DNA of 64,000 nt from Paenibacillus endoradicis (GCF_024721975.1 NZ_JANQBB010000001.1:744001-808000), one strand, 5' to 3'; shown: positions 9,130 through 18,345, counted from the first letter of the stretch. The notes: generated by a model not told the origin, from the sequence alone. A program made the numbers and translations.

Positions 9130-9729
9130 TTATACTTGGCTATTGCTTGCTGATTGAAGTTGCGTGCTTAATGTAGCTATCCACTCTTGGCTCTGATCTG
9201 CTAAGAGGGTATGCCACCCTAACGACTTTGCAGCTAAGATATTACTTGCGCTATCGTCTACGAACCAGATGGATGATCCTTCTATAAATTGTTCATGAAG
9301 CAACTGAAACCATTTCGGATTTGGTTTGCTTAGACGGATTTGATCTGACACATGTGTCCATTTAATATATGGTTGATAAGGTGCTAACAAAGGCTGAAGC
9401 CAATCGCTAAGATGATTACTCATAATATGGATATCTGCTAGTTTAGACCAATACTCTAAGTAATCAAGGGCTGGTAATGGCTGTAGAGCTTGTGTTATTA
9501 GTTGACGCTGACTGTCCCTAGTAAGCTGAACACCATACGATTCTAACCATTGCCAAAACTCCCCCTCAGTACACTCCCCAGTCCAAAGCTTCTTACTAAT
9601 TTCATTTTTATAGGAAGCGTACATAGTATCGACAGATATATTCGCTAAATTAGCTAAGTCTTGCCAGAGTCGCGGCGTAAGATTAGTAGCTAATACTCCC
9701 CCAACATCTAAAACTAAGATATTTTTCAT
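9130..9729 (-). CDS. HAD-superfamily hydrolase (HAD-IA, YihX-like)
   Basis: Soluble phosphatase-like protein of 199 residues, start ATG at 9729 preceded by AAGGAGAG. Motif I is LDVGGVLATN with the nucleophile Asp8; the second acidic residue of the usual DxD is Gly, as in YihX-type members. Motif III is the Lys in LSKPNPKWF and motif IV is FVDDSASNI. The cap is the small helical type expected between motifs I and II. Substrate is unknown; relatives dephosphorylate sugar phosphates or nucleotides. A dispersed repeat (9754-9826) lies directly upstream and may contain or displace its promoter. It follows the MFS gene in the same direction. Confidence 0.8.
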   Translation of the reverse strand: MKNILVLDVGGVLATNLTPRLWQDLANLANISVDTMYASYKNEISKKLWTGECTEGEFWQWLESYGVQLTRDSQRQLITQALQPLPALDYLEYWSKLADIHIMSNHLSDWLQPLLAPYQPYIKWTHVSDQIRLSKPNPKWFQLLHEQFIEGSSIWFVDDSASNILAAKSLGWHTLLADQSQEWIATLSTQLQSASNSQV

Positions 9730-9753
9730 TTTTTCTCTCCTTCTTGAGCTACC

Positions 9754-9826
9754 TCTTCATATTGAAGTCGATTAATCTACGTGAGTCTAATCATCGTTAT
9801 CAAAGTGCGCTTTTTGAACGACCTCT
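9754..9826 (-). repeat. Dispersed repeat of about 73 bp, copy B
   Basis: Read on the minus strand it runs from AGAGGTCGTTCAAAAAGCG through TTTGATAACGATGA to AATATGAAGA. The same blocks in the same order occur at 15457-15530. The copy spans the last codons and stop of the MFS gene and the upstream region of the HAD gene. The TGATAA double stop of the MFS gene is inside the repeat. Confidence 0.7.
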
Positions 9827-10996
9827 TTGTTTTTTGAAATCTACGTAGAGCGACCACGGTATTACTATCAATGCACTAAAGGCAAGTATACTCCCGAATA
9901 AAAATCCACTATTAATTCCAAAGTTATCATTAAGAATGCCAGCAATAAGCGGGCCAGAGAACATACCTACTGAATAAAGTGCTTGGTATAATCCCATTGC
10001 TGTTGCTCTAACATTACTTTCCACTTTATAAATAGCGAAAGAGAGTAATAATGGTAGATGAAGACCTTGAGCGAATCCATTCAATAGTTGTGTAAAGTAC
10101 ATAGCTGGAAGTGAATCGACAAACATTAATGCTAACGTACAAAGTCCACTAATGAAGAAGCTGATCGCAAATGTACCACGATGATGAAACTTTTGCATAA
10201 TGGGATAAGCAAATCTAGCAGCAATAGCATGTGGTATCATAAAACAAGCGATTAATATAGTCAACTGTGTACCTGTTGCACCAAGTTCAATCGCTTTAAG
10301 TGGTGTGAATCCAAACATCGTAATGAACAGCACGCCATGCGCAAGAATAGACAGGAGAGAGGCAAACAAGACGCGATGTGAACGGATAACTGATCCTATT
10401 TGTTTGATCGACATTCCTTTTTGTTCACTCGTTGGAGGTTTCTCGTATAATAGAAACGAGAGTGCCAACCCGATCGTACCTATCACTGCGCCGATAATAA
10501 AGGTCATACGATACTGATACATATCAGAGATCCAACCTGATGCCATCATCCCAATAAATTGACCTAGCACAGTATATAGGCTAATTTGCCCCATTGCTTT
10601 TGGCATTTCATGCTGTTCAAAATTGCTAGCATACATTATTGTGAACGCAACCCATGTTGAAGCACAAATACCAGCGACAGCTCGACCGAGTAATGGGAAA
10701 ACTGCTAGATTAGGTACAAGAAATAGTAGACAACTACATACACTGCACAACATACCAACGACAATAAAAAGCTTTCTTTTCTGCAGATGGTCGGACAATA
10801 TTCCGAGTGGAAAACGAAATAATAGTTGAATTAATCCATATGTAGCTAAGACTATTCCAATAAATTGAAAAGAATAATTCAAATTGGATAAATATGGTGT
10901 TAAAATAGGTACGTATATGTACATTGATATCCAGAAAGATAAGGTGACGAATAGAAAAATAACAGATTGAACGTTTCTAGATTGTAATTTGCTCAT
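9800..10996 (-). CDS. MFS transporter
   Basis: Twelve membrane segments over 398 residues, split 6+6 by a loop near residues 185-205. Loop 2-3 carries the family motif as GILSDHLQKRK. Start ATG 10996 follows GGAGGG. No residues point to a particular substrate; the general layout suits drug or metabolite export. The last residues, RGRSKSAL, are encoded by a dispersed repeat and match the tail RGRSKSGI of the unrelated permease ending at 15483, so this tail is probably not functionally conserved. The HAD gene lies downstream with about 70 bases between. Confidence 0.85.
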   Translation of the reverse strand: MSKLQSRNVQSVIFLFVTLSFWISMYIYVPILTPYLSNLNYSFQFIGIVLATYGLIQLLFRFPLGILSDHLQKRKLFIVVGMLCSVCSCLLFLVPNLAVFPLLGRAVAGICASTWVAFTIMYASNFEQHEMPKAMGQISLYTVLGQFIGMMASGWISDMYQYRMTFIIGAVIGTIGLALSFLLYEKPPTSEQKGMSIKQIGSVIRSHRVLFASLLSILAHGVLFITMFGFTPLKAIELGATGTQLTILIACFMIPHAIAARFAYPIMQKFHHRGTFAISFFISGLCTLALMFVDSLPAMYFTQLLNGFAQGLHLPLLLSFAIYKVESNVRATAMGLYQALYSVGMFSGPLIAGILNDNFGINSGFLFGSILAFSALIVIPWSLYVDFKKQRGRSKSAL

Positions 10997-11246
10997 TTGT
11001 AATCCCTCCTTACAATAATGTAATAGAAGAAAATCACTTTGTCACATTATTATTTTGCAGTGGTTTACCCAAGTTTGTTCGTCTATTAGATATGAACGCT
11101 ATGAAAGGGGTTTACAGTTCTTATTTGATTTGCAACTATTCTATTAATAGGGACGTTAATAATGTGTGAAGAAAGATGGATAAAGAAGGTAGATAGGCTC
11201 AAACGGATAATAATTAATATGGTTAATTAATGGAAGGGGAAAAATT

Positions 11247-13610
11247 GTGATTAACGTAAAAAAACAGAAAACATTGCTTTATGCACTCCTTATGCTTATT
11301 CCTCTATTGTTGTTGTCGATAACAAGCTCTTCATTAGTATTCGGTTCAACAGTAGAAAACAAAGTACCACAAAGTATACATATAGGAGCTAAGGTTGGGT
11401 ACGATGGACAGTATCAAGTGGGAACTCCCACACCAGTATTTGTTACATTGAAAAATAGCTTTGATCGAGATATTAAAGGAGATCTAGTATTTAATATTAG
11501 TACGGATCATGGCAATACAGTTTCACATGTTGTTCCCGTTGAAATTGTATCTGGTAGTGAGATTCAATTGACTATGAATGTCGATGGTAATTTTGGTGCT
11601 AAGTTAAATTCATTCCAGTTTTTCGAAGGTAATATGGAAAAAGGAAAACTATTAGATGTAACAGGAGATATTAATCTTGTTGGTAAAAGCGTTGGGTCGT
11701 CCACAATGATAGGTATTATTTCTTCTGATCCTGATACATTGAATTTTCTATTGCTGCTAAAAGGACAAGGTTATGATCTTTCGACAGTCATCTTAAAAGA
11801 AGATTTTGTTGCTGAAACATCGGATTCATTAGAAATGTTTAAAGTACTAGTACTTAATGATGTTATAACTAGCACATGGTCAGAGCAGAAAGTAGATGCA
11901 CTTAAAGATTGGGTGGCTAAAGGCGGAACGTTATTAGTTGGTGGTGGTGCCAACTACGGGCAAACAATGAAAGCTATTGAAGATATTGTACCTGTTAGTG
12001 GTCAAAATACAACTACGTTGGCAGATACATCGGCAATTGATCAATTTGCTCTATCAGAAAACCCACTTGGCCCAATTCAAATCACACAAGGAACATTAAC
12101 TCGTGGTGAGTCGTTTGTAACGAGTAATAATAACCCGATTGTGGCTAGAAATACGGTAGGTAAAGGTACTGTATTCTATACAGCATTTGATCTGGGCTTA
12201 AAACCATTTTCGGTATGGGAAGGTAGAACTACTTTCATTCAAACGCTACTTTCTGAAAGTCTCATTCCGACAGCGGTATCGGGCAATTATTACTATGATG
12301 ATCCGAGTAGGATATTACAGGAAGCTGTCAACTTTTTCCCTAGACTTGAAGCACCTCCTGTTATGATATTAATGTTAGTCTTTGCAATCTATGTATTTTT
12401 AATTGCACCAATTCTATATTTAATATTAAAACGTGTAGACAAGCGTGAATGGGCGTGGTGGATAATTCCAGCAAGTGCCGTGCTTACGACTTTTATAGTT
12501 ATATACCTTGGAGCGATGAACAAAACAGAAAACTATGTTCATAGTGTTGATATTATCGAACAATCAGGAGATACAACGATTGTTAGAGGAATCGGATCCG
12601 TGTTCCTTGCAAGTAACAAAGATATCTCGATAGATGTTCCTAGTAATCAATATGTTAAGTTATCTCCTACCAATAGCTACGGTAATAATAACCCGTTAAA
12701 AAGTAATAAAGAGCATGTGATACGATATGATGGAGATCATAAAGAATTGCAATGGAATGAAAATAAATATTGGACAACGCGTAGTTTCTTGAAATCTCCT
12801 ACTGTTTTTGAGAAAGATGAATTTAACCAAATCGACGTTTCTATCGAAAATCGTAATGATCAATTTATACTGATTATTCAGAACAATACCGGGGTCGATC
12901 TTTCACATCTATCGTTCATTAATGGTGGGAATGTAGAAGTTATTGGTCAACTTGATAATGGAGAAAGTACAGAACTCCCATTGACTTCACCTCTGCAATT
13001 TACAACTGGTAATCCATATAGATATTCTTATGGTAGTCAAATTTTCGCTCAATCTTCGAACTATTGGAAAGAATATGCTAGAGAATCTGCATTAATTGAC
13101 AATGGAGCATCAATCGGTGACTCACTTAAATTAGTGGGCTTTAGCTATAGTGATCAGTCATTATATCAAGTTAACAATAAAAAAGTGAAAACAGATCAGT
13201 TAACGATGTGGAACGTTAATCTTGTAGATCTTATTCTAGAACAAATGCCTGATTCTTATCTCGTAGAGCCTATCGTAACGAGTGAAGAGAGTGCATCGCT
13301 TGAAATGCAAGGTGAAAACTCTTTCTATCTATTTAACGGTGCTATTCTGTTAACGTATCAACTGAATGGAACAAATACAGCAAATGCGACGGCTTCATTA
13401 CAACCTATAATTGATCCGTATTACTTTAATAATTTTAACATGTCATTCTATAACGAGACGACACAAGCTTGGGATAAATATTCTGGTGAACCATCGATTA
13501 ATATAGCAGATTACTTGAATGACAAAAACGCTTTAGTACTTAGAATTGAATCTATAAACGGTGGAGAAGGTGTTATTCCAACACTGCTTGTGGAAGGGGA
13601 ATCACAATAA
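11247..13610 (+). CDS. Large exported membrane protein with GATase-like segment, MoxR/VWA cluster
   Basis: Protein of 787 residues, GTG start behind GGAAGGGGA. Order: signal peptide (to about residue 32); beta-rich N-terminal region; a class I glutamine amidotransferase-like fold near 153-320 (KGQGYDLSTVIL, WVAKGGTLLVGGGANYG) with no catalytic Cys-His-Glu triad that I can identify; two membrane segments near 368-393 and 401-423 joined by a short basic loop (KRVDKREW); and a long C-terminal region that must lie on the same side as the N-terminal one, outside the cell. Such GATase-like segments recur beside VWA/BatA proteins. Its stop overlaps the ATPase start by one base, so the two are translationally coupled. 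Function not recognised. Confidence 0.8.
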   Translation: MINVKKQKTLLYALLMLIPLLLLSITSSSLVFGSTVENKVPQSIHIGAKVGYDGQYQVGTPTPVFVTLKNSFDRDIKGDLVFNISTDHGNTVSHVVPVEIVSGSEIQLTMNVDGNFGAKLNSFQFFEGNMEKGKLLDVTGDINLVGKSVGSSTMIGIISSDPDTLNFLLLLKGQGYDLSTVILKEDFVAETSDSLEMFKVLVLNDVITSTWSEQKVDALKDWVAKGGTLLVGGGANYGQTMKAIEDIVPVSGQNTTTLADTSAIDQFALSENPLGPIQITQGTLTRGESFVTSNNNPIVARNTVGKGTVFYTAFDLGLKPFSVWEGRTTFIQTLLSESLIPTAVSGNYYYDDPSRILQEAVNFFPRLEAPPVMILMLVFAIYVFLIAPILYLILKRVDKREWAWWIIPASAVLTTFIVIYLGAMNKTENYVHSVDIIEQSGDTTIVRGIGSVFLASNKDISIDVPSNQYVKLSPTNSYGNNNPLKSNKEHVIRYDGDHKELQWNENKYWTTRSFLKSPTVFEKDEFNQIDVSIENRNDQFILIIQNNTGVDLSHLSFINGGNVEVIGQLDNGESTELPLTSPLQFTTGNPYRYSYGSQIFAQSSNYWKEYARESALIDNGASIGDSLKLVGFSYSDQSLYQVNNKKVKTDQLTMWNVNLVDLILEQMPDSYLVEPIVTSEESASLEMQGENSFYLFNGAILLTYQLNGTNTANATASLQPIIDPYYFNNFNMSFYNETTQAWDKYSGEPSINIADYLNDKNALVLRIESINGGEGVIPTLLVEGESQ

Positions 13611-14572
13611 TGAACGTAGAACAAGAACAACCACAATTGATGATTGAGATTAAAGGTCTTAGCAAATCATTCGGCAACTTCCAAGCGTTGAAAGGAATTG
13701 ATTTGTCTATTAAGAAAGGTACCGTATTCGGATTTGTTGGTCCCAATGGAGCTGGTAAATCAACGACGATGTCGATTCTAGCTACGCTAATGATTCCGTC
13801 TTCAGGTTATGCAAAAGTAGATGGCATTGATGTTACAGAGCATCCGCATCTTGTTCGGAGAAAAATAGGCTATATGCCTGACTTCTTCGGCGTATACGAT
13901 CAATTGAAAACAGATGAATACTTACATTTCTATGGAGCAAGTTATGGGTTAACTAAACCAGAACGTGATGTGCTTATTCCTCAGTTACTGGAACTTGTTA
14001 ATTTATCAGATAAGCGTGAAGCGTATGTTGATTCATTGTCTCGTGGCATGAAGCAAAGACTTTGTTTAGCAAGAAGCTTAGTTCATGATCCTGAATTGCT
14101 TATTCTTGATGAGCCAGCTTCTGGCTTAGACCCACGCGCTCGTATCGAAATGCGTGAAATATTGAAAGAACTGAAAAGTATGGGTAAGACGATTATTATA
14201 TCCTCTCACATACTGCCTGAACTCGCGGAGATGGTAGATGAAATTGGCGTAATCGAGCATGGGGAAATGATAGCAGTTGGTAATATTAGCAACATCCAGC
14301 AGCAATTAATGGCGAAACGACTAATTACGATCAAGTTAGCTAATGGTCAAGATCAACTAAAAGCATTTTTGAGTGATCATTCGCTTGTACAAGGTATGTT
14401 TGTAGATGGAGTGTCTGTTCAAGTTCAATTTGCCGGAAATGATGAGGAACAAGCTTTGCTATTACGGACAATTATTGAAGCGGGATATCCAGTTGTCTCA
14501 TACCAAGAAGCTCAAACAGATTTGGAAGACATATTCTTAGCTATTACGAGAGGAGGAGCATCTGAACAATGA
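13610..14572 (+). CDS. ABC transporter ATP-binding protein (ABC-2 type partner)
   Basis: Nucleotide-binding subunit, 320 residues. Walker A is GPNGAGKST (Lys50), the signature is LSRGMKQRL, Walker B LLILDEPASGLDP, and the switch His is in SSHILPE. The C-terminal 90 residues form the extension typical of CcmA/NatA-like ATPases that partner with ABC-2 permeases. Start ATG 13610 overlaps the upstream stop by one base and its own stop overlaps the permease start (ATGA), so three genes are coupled. Together with the next gene it would form a transporter serving the cluster, possibly moving an envelope component; the substrate is unknown. Confidence 0.92.
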   Translation: MNVEQEQPQLMIEIKGLSKSFGNFQALKGIDLSIKKGTVFGFVGPNGAGKSTTMSILATLMIPSSGYAKVDGIDVTEHPHLVRRKIGYMPDFFGVYDQLKTDEYLHFYGASYGLTKPERDVLIPQLLELVNLSDKREAYVDSLSRGMKQRLCLARSLVHDPELLILDEPASGLDPRARIEMREILKELKSMGKTIIISSHILPELAEMVDEIGVIEHGEMIAVGNISNIQQQLMAKRLITIKLANGQDQLKAFLSDHSLVQGMFVDGVSVQVQFAGNDEEQALLLRTIIEAGYPVVSYQEAQTDLEDIFLAITRGGASEQ

Positions 14573-15483
14573 GTAGCATATTAGCAAATATGAAGCAGTT
14601 ATTTATTAATCCGGTTCTTGATAAAGAATATCGATTAAGAATGCGATCCGCCAAATCAATGTGGACGATATTAAGCTATCTGTTTGCAATCGGATTGTTT
14701 GCAACAGCTACCTTCTTTATTGTCGGAATTGAGTCAAATGGAGCGGGTATATATACGAATGATTTTAATGATATTTTATTTATCGTAATGAGTTTTGCTC
14801 AACTAGGATTAATTGCATTTATGGCTCCAGGATTAACAGCTGGCGTAATAAGTGGAGAACGAGAGAAACAGACACTTAATCTGCTACTCACAACACAGCA
14901 AAGTTCCTCGTCGATTATTATTAGTAAATTAATTTCTAGTTTAAGTTTTATGTTCCTAATCGTGTTTAGCACATTGCCGATCTATGGCATCGTATTTTTG
15001 TACGGTGGAGTATCGCCTTCACAACTACTAGCTGTCTTCGGTTTCTTCCTCTTCAATATGCTTATATTTGGCGGGTTTGGAATTCTATTTTCAACATTGT
15101 TCAAACGTACTATGTTAGCAGTTATCGTGACGTATGGGGTTGTATTGTTCATGTTCGCAGGTACAGGTGTTATATTCTTGATCTGCTTCACGGCACTTCA
15201 AGATTATATTTATAGTGGCACACCGACTCCTGCATTTGTTGAATGGGTTATTCATATACTTGCATTCAATCCTGCATGTGCGTTACTAAGTATATTTGAA
15301 CCGGAAATGTTTAAGGAAATGTTGAACAGAGCAAGTTCAACGCAAAAAGGATTTTTCGATTATGTACCGATGTGGTTAGAGTATATGTTGATTTATACTG
15401 TTGTCCTTGTTATTTGTTTATGGCAGGCGATTAGGAAGCTGAGACCGATATCTCGTAGAGGTCGTTCAAAAAGCGGAATTTGA
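14569..15483 (+). CDS. ABC-2 type transporter permease
   Basis: Permease of 304 residues with six hydrophobic segments after a cytoplasmic N-terminus (VLDKEYRLRMR). SGEREKQTLNLLLTTQ, near residues 103-118, is the conserved coupling region of ABC-2 permeases of the NatB/GldF kind. It overlaps the ATPase gene by four bases. The C-terminal codons (RGRSKSGI and TGATAA) lie in a dispersed repeat shared with the MFS gene ending at 9800. A hairpin at 15548 separates it from the next gene, which still runs in the same direction. Confidence 0.88.
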   Translation: MSSILANMKQLFINPVLDKEYRLRMRSAKSMWTILSYLFAIGLFATATFFIVGIESNGAGIYTNDFNDILFIVMSFAQLGLIAFMAPGLTAGVISGEREKQTLNLLLTTQQSSSSIIISKLISSLSFMFLIVFSTLPIYGIVFLYGGVSPSQLLAVFGFFLFNMLIFGGFGILFSTLFKRTMLAVIVTYGVVLFMFAGTGVIFLICFTALQDYIYSGTPTPAFVEWVIHILAFNPACALLSIFEPEMFKEMLNRASSTQKGFFDYVPMWLEYMLIYTVVLVICLWQAIRKLRPISRRGRSKSGI

Positions 15484-15530
15484 TAACGATGAGTATGCTT
15501 ACGTAGCGTAGTCAACGTCGAATATGAAGA
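15457..15530 (+). repeat. Dispersed repeat of about 74 bp, copy A
   Basis: Starts AGAGGTCGTTCAAAAAGCG, continues TTTGATAACGATGA and ends AATATGAAGA, matching copy B at 9754-9826 block by block. The middle (about 20 bases after GATGA) is diverged apart from ACGTAG. It covers the last nine codons and stop of the ABC-2 permease gene. Confidence 0.7.
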
Positions 15531-15547
15531 AAATCAAATTTTATATG

Positions 15548-15582
15548 CAGAAATGGAGTCTGAATCAGGGACTCCATTTCTG
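15548..15582 (+). terminator. Hairpin between permease and coiled-coil gene, weak terminator
   Basis: A 13-bp inverted repeat (CAGAAATGGAGTC and its complement) encloses a nine-base loop. Only TTATT follows, so read-through is likely and the hairpin may attenuate or protect mRNA rather than end it. Confidence 0.5.
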
Positions 15583-15609
15583 TTATTACGTATAGAGGGG
15601 AGTGAATAA

Positions 15610-17217
15610 ATGACAACGCTCATTACCTTATTGAAACGGATTCAAGCGAGATGGAATAAAATATTTCTAGTTGCCTCACTTGTGAAGGCGATTGTATTAG
15701 GTAGTATCATCCCAATCTTGCTGCTCATCGTAAGTCGATTCGTACCAATTATATATAATGAATGGATTGCTATTGGATTATGGATAGTTAGTATTATTGT
15801 CATACTAGCGCTGAAATGGCGCAATCGAAGTGATGTGAAAAATGTTGCTAGACTAGTAGATATAGAACTAGGTCAGGATGCTGTCATAACAGCGTTGGAA
15901 CTGGAAGACGCAGGGCAACCGAATCTATTTCAGTCGATGATTTTAGAGCAAGCAACGAGTGCAACTACGAAATATGAGCAAGATTTAAAGCTAAGATTAC
16001 CAATGTCGTATGGTTGGAATATTCGAAAATGGATTTCATTAATGTCATTAACTATCGTTGTTCTTTTATTATTGACTCTACTTCCTAATGTACAGAATGA
16101 TAAAGCGAAGCAAATTGTTGAAAATAAAAAAGTGATTGAGCAAGTTGAAGATCAGATTACTGATATGAAAGAAACAGTAGAAAAATCTGAGATTGATGAA
16201 CCGACGAAGGAACAATTACTAGCTTCGCTAGATGAACTTCTGAGTCAGCTTGATATGAAGGAAGGCTTAACTTTAGAGAATGCTAACGAATTAGCAGAAT
16301 CATTGAAAGCGTTAGAGCAACTAAAACAAGAGTCTTTAGAAAAGAAACAACAACTCGATCAACTTCAACAAGCTTTAGCAAATAATCCACAATTAGAAGA
16401 GTTTCAAAAAGCATTCAAAGAAAGTCTAAATAAACCTCAAGGTCAGCGTGAGCAAGCTTTGAAGCAAACGATGCAAAGCTTGGACAGTGAAACTGCGAAA
16501 GCATTAGCAGAAGCGATGGCACAGTTGTCAGAGCAGAATAATGAACTTGCAAAGCAGATGCAACAACTAGCGGAACAAGCGCAAAATGGCGAAATAAGTG
16601 AGCAGGCGATGAATGAACTAAGTGAACAATTGTCTCAACAACTATCCGCTGAGCAAATTGCTACATTAGCATCACAACTTAGCCAGCAAATGCAACAAGG
16701 TATGGGTGCTTTAAGTGAAAATATTGGCTCGTCTAATCAAGCATTAAGTGATCAATTATCTAATGCAATCGCACAAAATAACGCGAATAACGCTAATGCA
16801 GGCTCTCAAGGTCAACCTCCTTCTAGTAATAACCAAGGAGAGGGACAAGGCCAGGGTCAAGGACAGGGACAGGGTCAAGGCCAAGGACAAGGACAAGGAC
16901 AGGGTCAAGGCCAAGGTCAAGGTCAAGGAAGTGGTACTGGAGGAGGAGCTGGAACAGGTTCTGGTAATCATTCGACGATAACAACTCCTCGCAAATTTGC
17001 AGGATCAAGTGAGACTAGTGTTGATGGTGGTCCTACTACAGGTGGAGATATCATGTCTGGTGGTTCTTCTCCTACAATCGAAGGATCACAAGGTGATTAT
17101 GCTGAAGTGTTCCGTGAATATGAGACAGAAGCGAAAGATTCCCTAACGCGTACGACATTACCTGATCATGTACAAAGCAAAGTAAAACAATACTTTGACG
17201 CAATACAACCTAATTAG
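15610..17217 (+). CDS. Membrane-anchored coiled-coil protein with Gln/Gly repeat (DUF4175-like)
   Basis: Protein of 535 residues. Two membrane segments near 20-64, a third near 140-157, then a long Lys/Glu/Gln-rich coiled coil (about 165-400), a GQ-repeat linker (about 411-440), a Gly/Ser/Thr-rich stretch and a short C-terminal domain ending in a helix (VKQYFDAI). The topology places the coiled coil on one face of the membrane as a tether or scaffold. Genes of this build (DUF4175-type) recur next to MoxR/DUF58 genes, but no function is established that I can name. Start ATG follows AGAGGGGAG. The family assignment is moderate; the coiled coil and membrane segments are plain. Confidence 0.75.
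   Translation: MTTLITLLKRIQARWNKIFLVASLVKAIVLGSIIPILLLIVSRFVPIIYNEWIAIGLWIVSIIVILALKWRNRSDVKNVARLVDIELGQDAVITALELEDAGQPNLFQSMILEQATSATTKYEQDLKLRLPMSYGWNIRKWISLMSLTIVVLLLLTLLPNVQNDKAKQIVENKKVIEQVEDQITDMKETVEKSEIDEPTKEQLLASLDELLSQLDMKEGLTLENANELAESLKALEQLKQESLEKKQQLDQLQQALANNPQLEEFQKAFKESLNKPQGQREQALKQTMQSLDSETAKALAEAMAQLSEQNNELAKQMQQLAEQAQNGEISEQAMNELSEQLSQQLSAEQIATLASQLSQQMQQGMGALSENIGSSNQALSDQLSNAIAQNNANNANAGSQGQPPSSNNQGEGQGQGQGQGQGQGQGQGQGQGQGQGQGQGSGTGGGAGTGSGNHSTITTPRKFAGSSETSVDGGPTTGGDIMSGGSSPTIEGSQGDYAEVFREYETEAKDSLTRTTLPDHVQSKVKQYFDAIQPN
16841..16928 (+). repeat. GGNCAR hexamer array encoding poly-(Gly-Gln)
   Basis: About fourteen tandem GGNCAR hexamers with synonymous third-base changes, in frame inside the coiled-coil gene. 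The opposite strand is open over it, which creates spurious minus-strand frames. Such arrays can change length by slippage in steps of two residues. Confidence 0.9.
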
Positions 17218-17221
17218 TTAA

Positions 17222-17337
17222 GAAGCTACTTTTCATGTACAAAGTAGTGTATCGAGTGGTCTATGAAAAGTTAAGATAATGCTTTCGAAGCTACTTTTCA
17301 TTTACAAAGTAGTGTATCGAGTAACCAATGAAAAGTT
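17222..17337 (+). repeat. Two leader repeats of 51 bp with alternative hairpins before the moxR SD
   Basis: Units at 17222-17272 and 17287-17337 match at 46 of 51 positions, period 65. Each unit can fold two ways that share the CTACTTTT segment: a local hairpin (CTACTTT with AAAGTAG, 17226-17247 and 17291-17312) or a wider one (ACTTTTCAT with ATGAAAAGT, 17228-17271 and 17293-17336). The second unit ends three bases before AGGAGG (17340-17345), the Shine-Dalgarno of the MoxR gene. The position suggests a cis-acting translational or mRNA-stability element; this is inference. Confidence 0.75.
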
Positions 17338-17352
17338 TTAGGAGGGATTCAT

Positions 17353-18345
17353 ATGGAAGCGAAACAGCAAATAGATGAAGCCATGAATCAAATTACGCAG
17401 CTTCAAGATGAGATCGGAAAAGTTATTGTAGGTCAGAAGCAAGTTGTTGAGCAGTTAATCTGGTGTGTTATTGCTGGTGGACATGCGCTACTAGAAGGTA
17501 TTCCAGGACTAGGCAAAACAATGCTAGTTCGGACACTTTCCGATGTGCTATCGTTACAATTTTCTCGTATACAATTTACTCCAGATCTAATGCCAGCTGA
17601 CATTACAGGAACAACATTAATAGATTTTGGATCGCAAGGCATTACGTCACAACGATTTGGAAAAGGTCCGATATTCGGGAATTTAGTGCTTGCGGATGAG
17701 ATCAACCGTGCAACACCGAAAACACAAAGTGCGCTACTTGAAGCGATGCAAGAAGGTACAGTTACAGCAGGTGGAGAGAGTTACTCTTTACCTAAGCCAT
17801 TTTTTGTACTAGCTACTCAAAATCCAATTGAGCAGGAAGGTACATACCCACTTCCTGAAGCACAATTAGATCGTTTTCTATTAAAAATAGGAATTGAATA
17901 TCCGAATCGTGATGAATTGAAGGAAATCGTACGTAGAACAACAGGGGCGAAAACACCAGAAGCACAAGTTGTAATGTCCGGCGAACAACTTCAAGCATTG
18001 CAAGCACTTGCTAAGCAGGTTGTTATATCAGAAGAAATGCTAGATGCGGCTGTTAGTATAACAATGCGTACACATCGACATGAAGAAGATGCTCCGCAAG
18101 AAGTGAAGCAATTCGTAAGATATGGAGCGGGACCACGTGCATTGCAATCACTAGTATCCATTAGTAGAGTAAGGGCACTATCGCAAGGTAGAGCGCATGT
18201 TTCATGGAATGATCTTGTAACTGTTGCTGCTCCAGTTCTACGTCATCGTATTGGACTTAGTTATGAGGCACAGGCACAAGGAATGCTGGGAGATCATATT
18301 GTTGCGAGTGTTATCACCTCTTTGGAAAAGGATCGGATGAAGTGA
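17353..18345 (+). CDS. MoxR-family AAA+ ATPase
   Basis: AAA+ ATPase of 330 residues, ATG start behind GGAGGG. Walker A is GIPGLGKT (Lys55), Walker B VLADEINRA, sensor 1 ATQNP, and the Arg finger and lid follow in the usual order (LPEAQLDRF; GAGPRALQ). MoxR ATPases are thought to act as chaperones that mature or insert partners, often VWA-domain proteins, and are nearly always next to DUF58 and VWA genes, as here. The leader carries tandem repeat hairpins that end just before the Shine-Dalgarno, the only gene of the cluster with such a leader. Confidence 0.95.
   Translation: MEAKQQIDEAMNQITQLQDEIGKVIVGQKQVVEQLIWCVIAGGHALLEGIPGLGKTMLVRTLSDVLSLQFSRIQFTPDLMPADITGTTLIDFGSQGITSQRFGKGPIFGNLVLADEINRATPKTQSALLEAMQEGTVTAGGESYSLPKPFFVLATQNPIEQEGTYPLPEAQLDRFLLKIGIEYPNRDELKEIVRRTTGAKTPEAQVVMSGEQLQALQALAKQVVISEEMLDAAVSITMRTHRHEEDAPQEVKQFVRYGAGPRALQSLVSISRVRALSQGRAHVSWNDLVTVAAPVLRHRIGLSYEAQAQGMLGDHIVASVITSLEKDRMK

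Noticed and set aside
16748..17008. Open frames on both strands over the Gly-Gln array
   Set aside because: They follow from the hexamer periodicity of the repeat; no ribosome sites and low-complexity translations (for example runs of SLSLTL).
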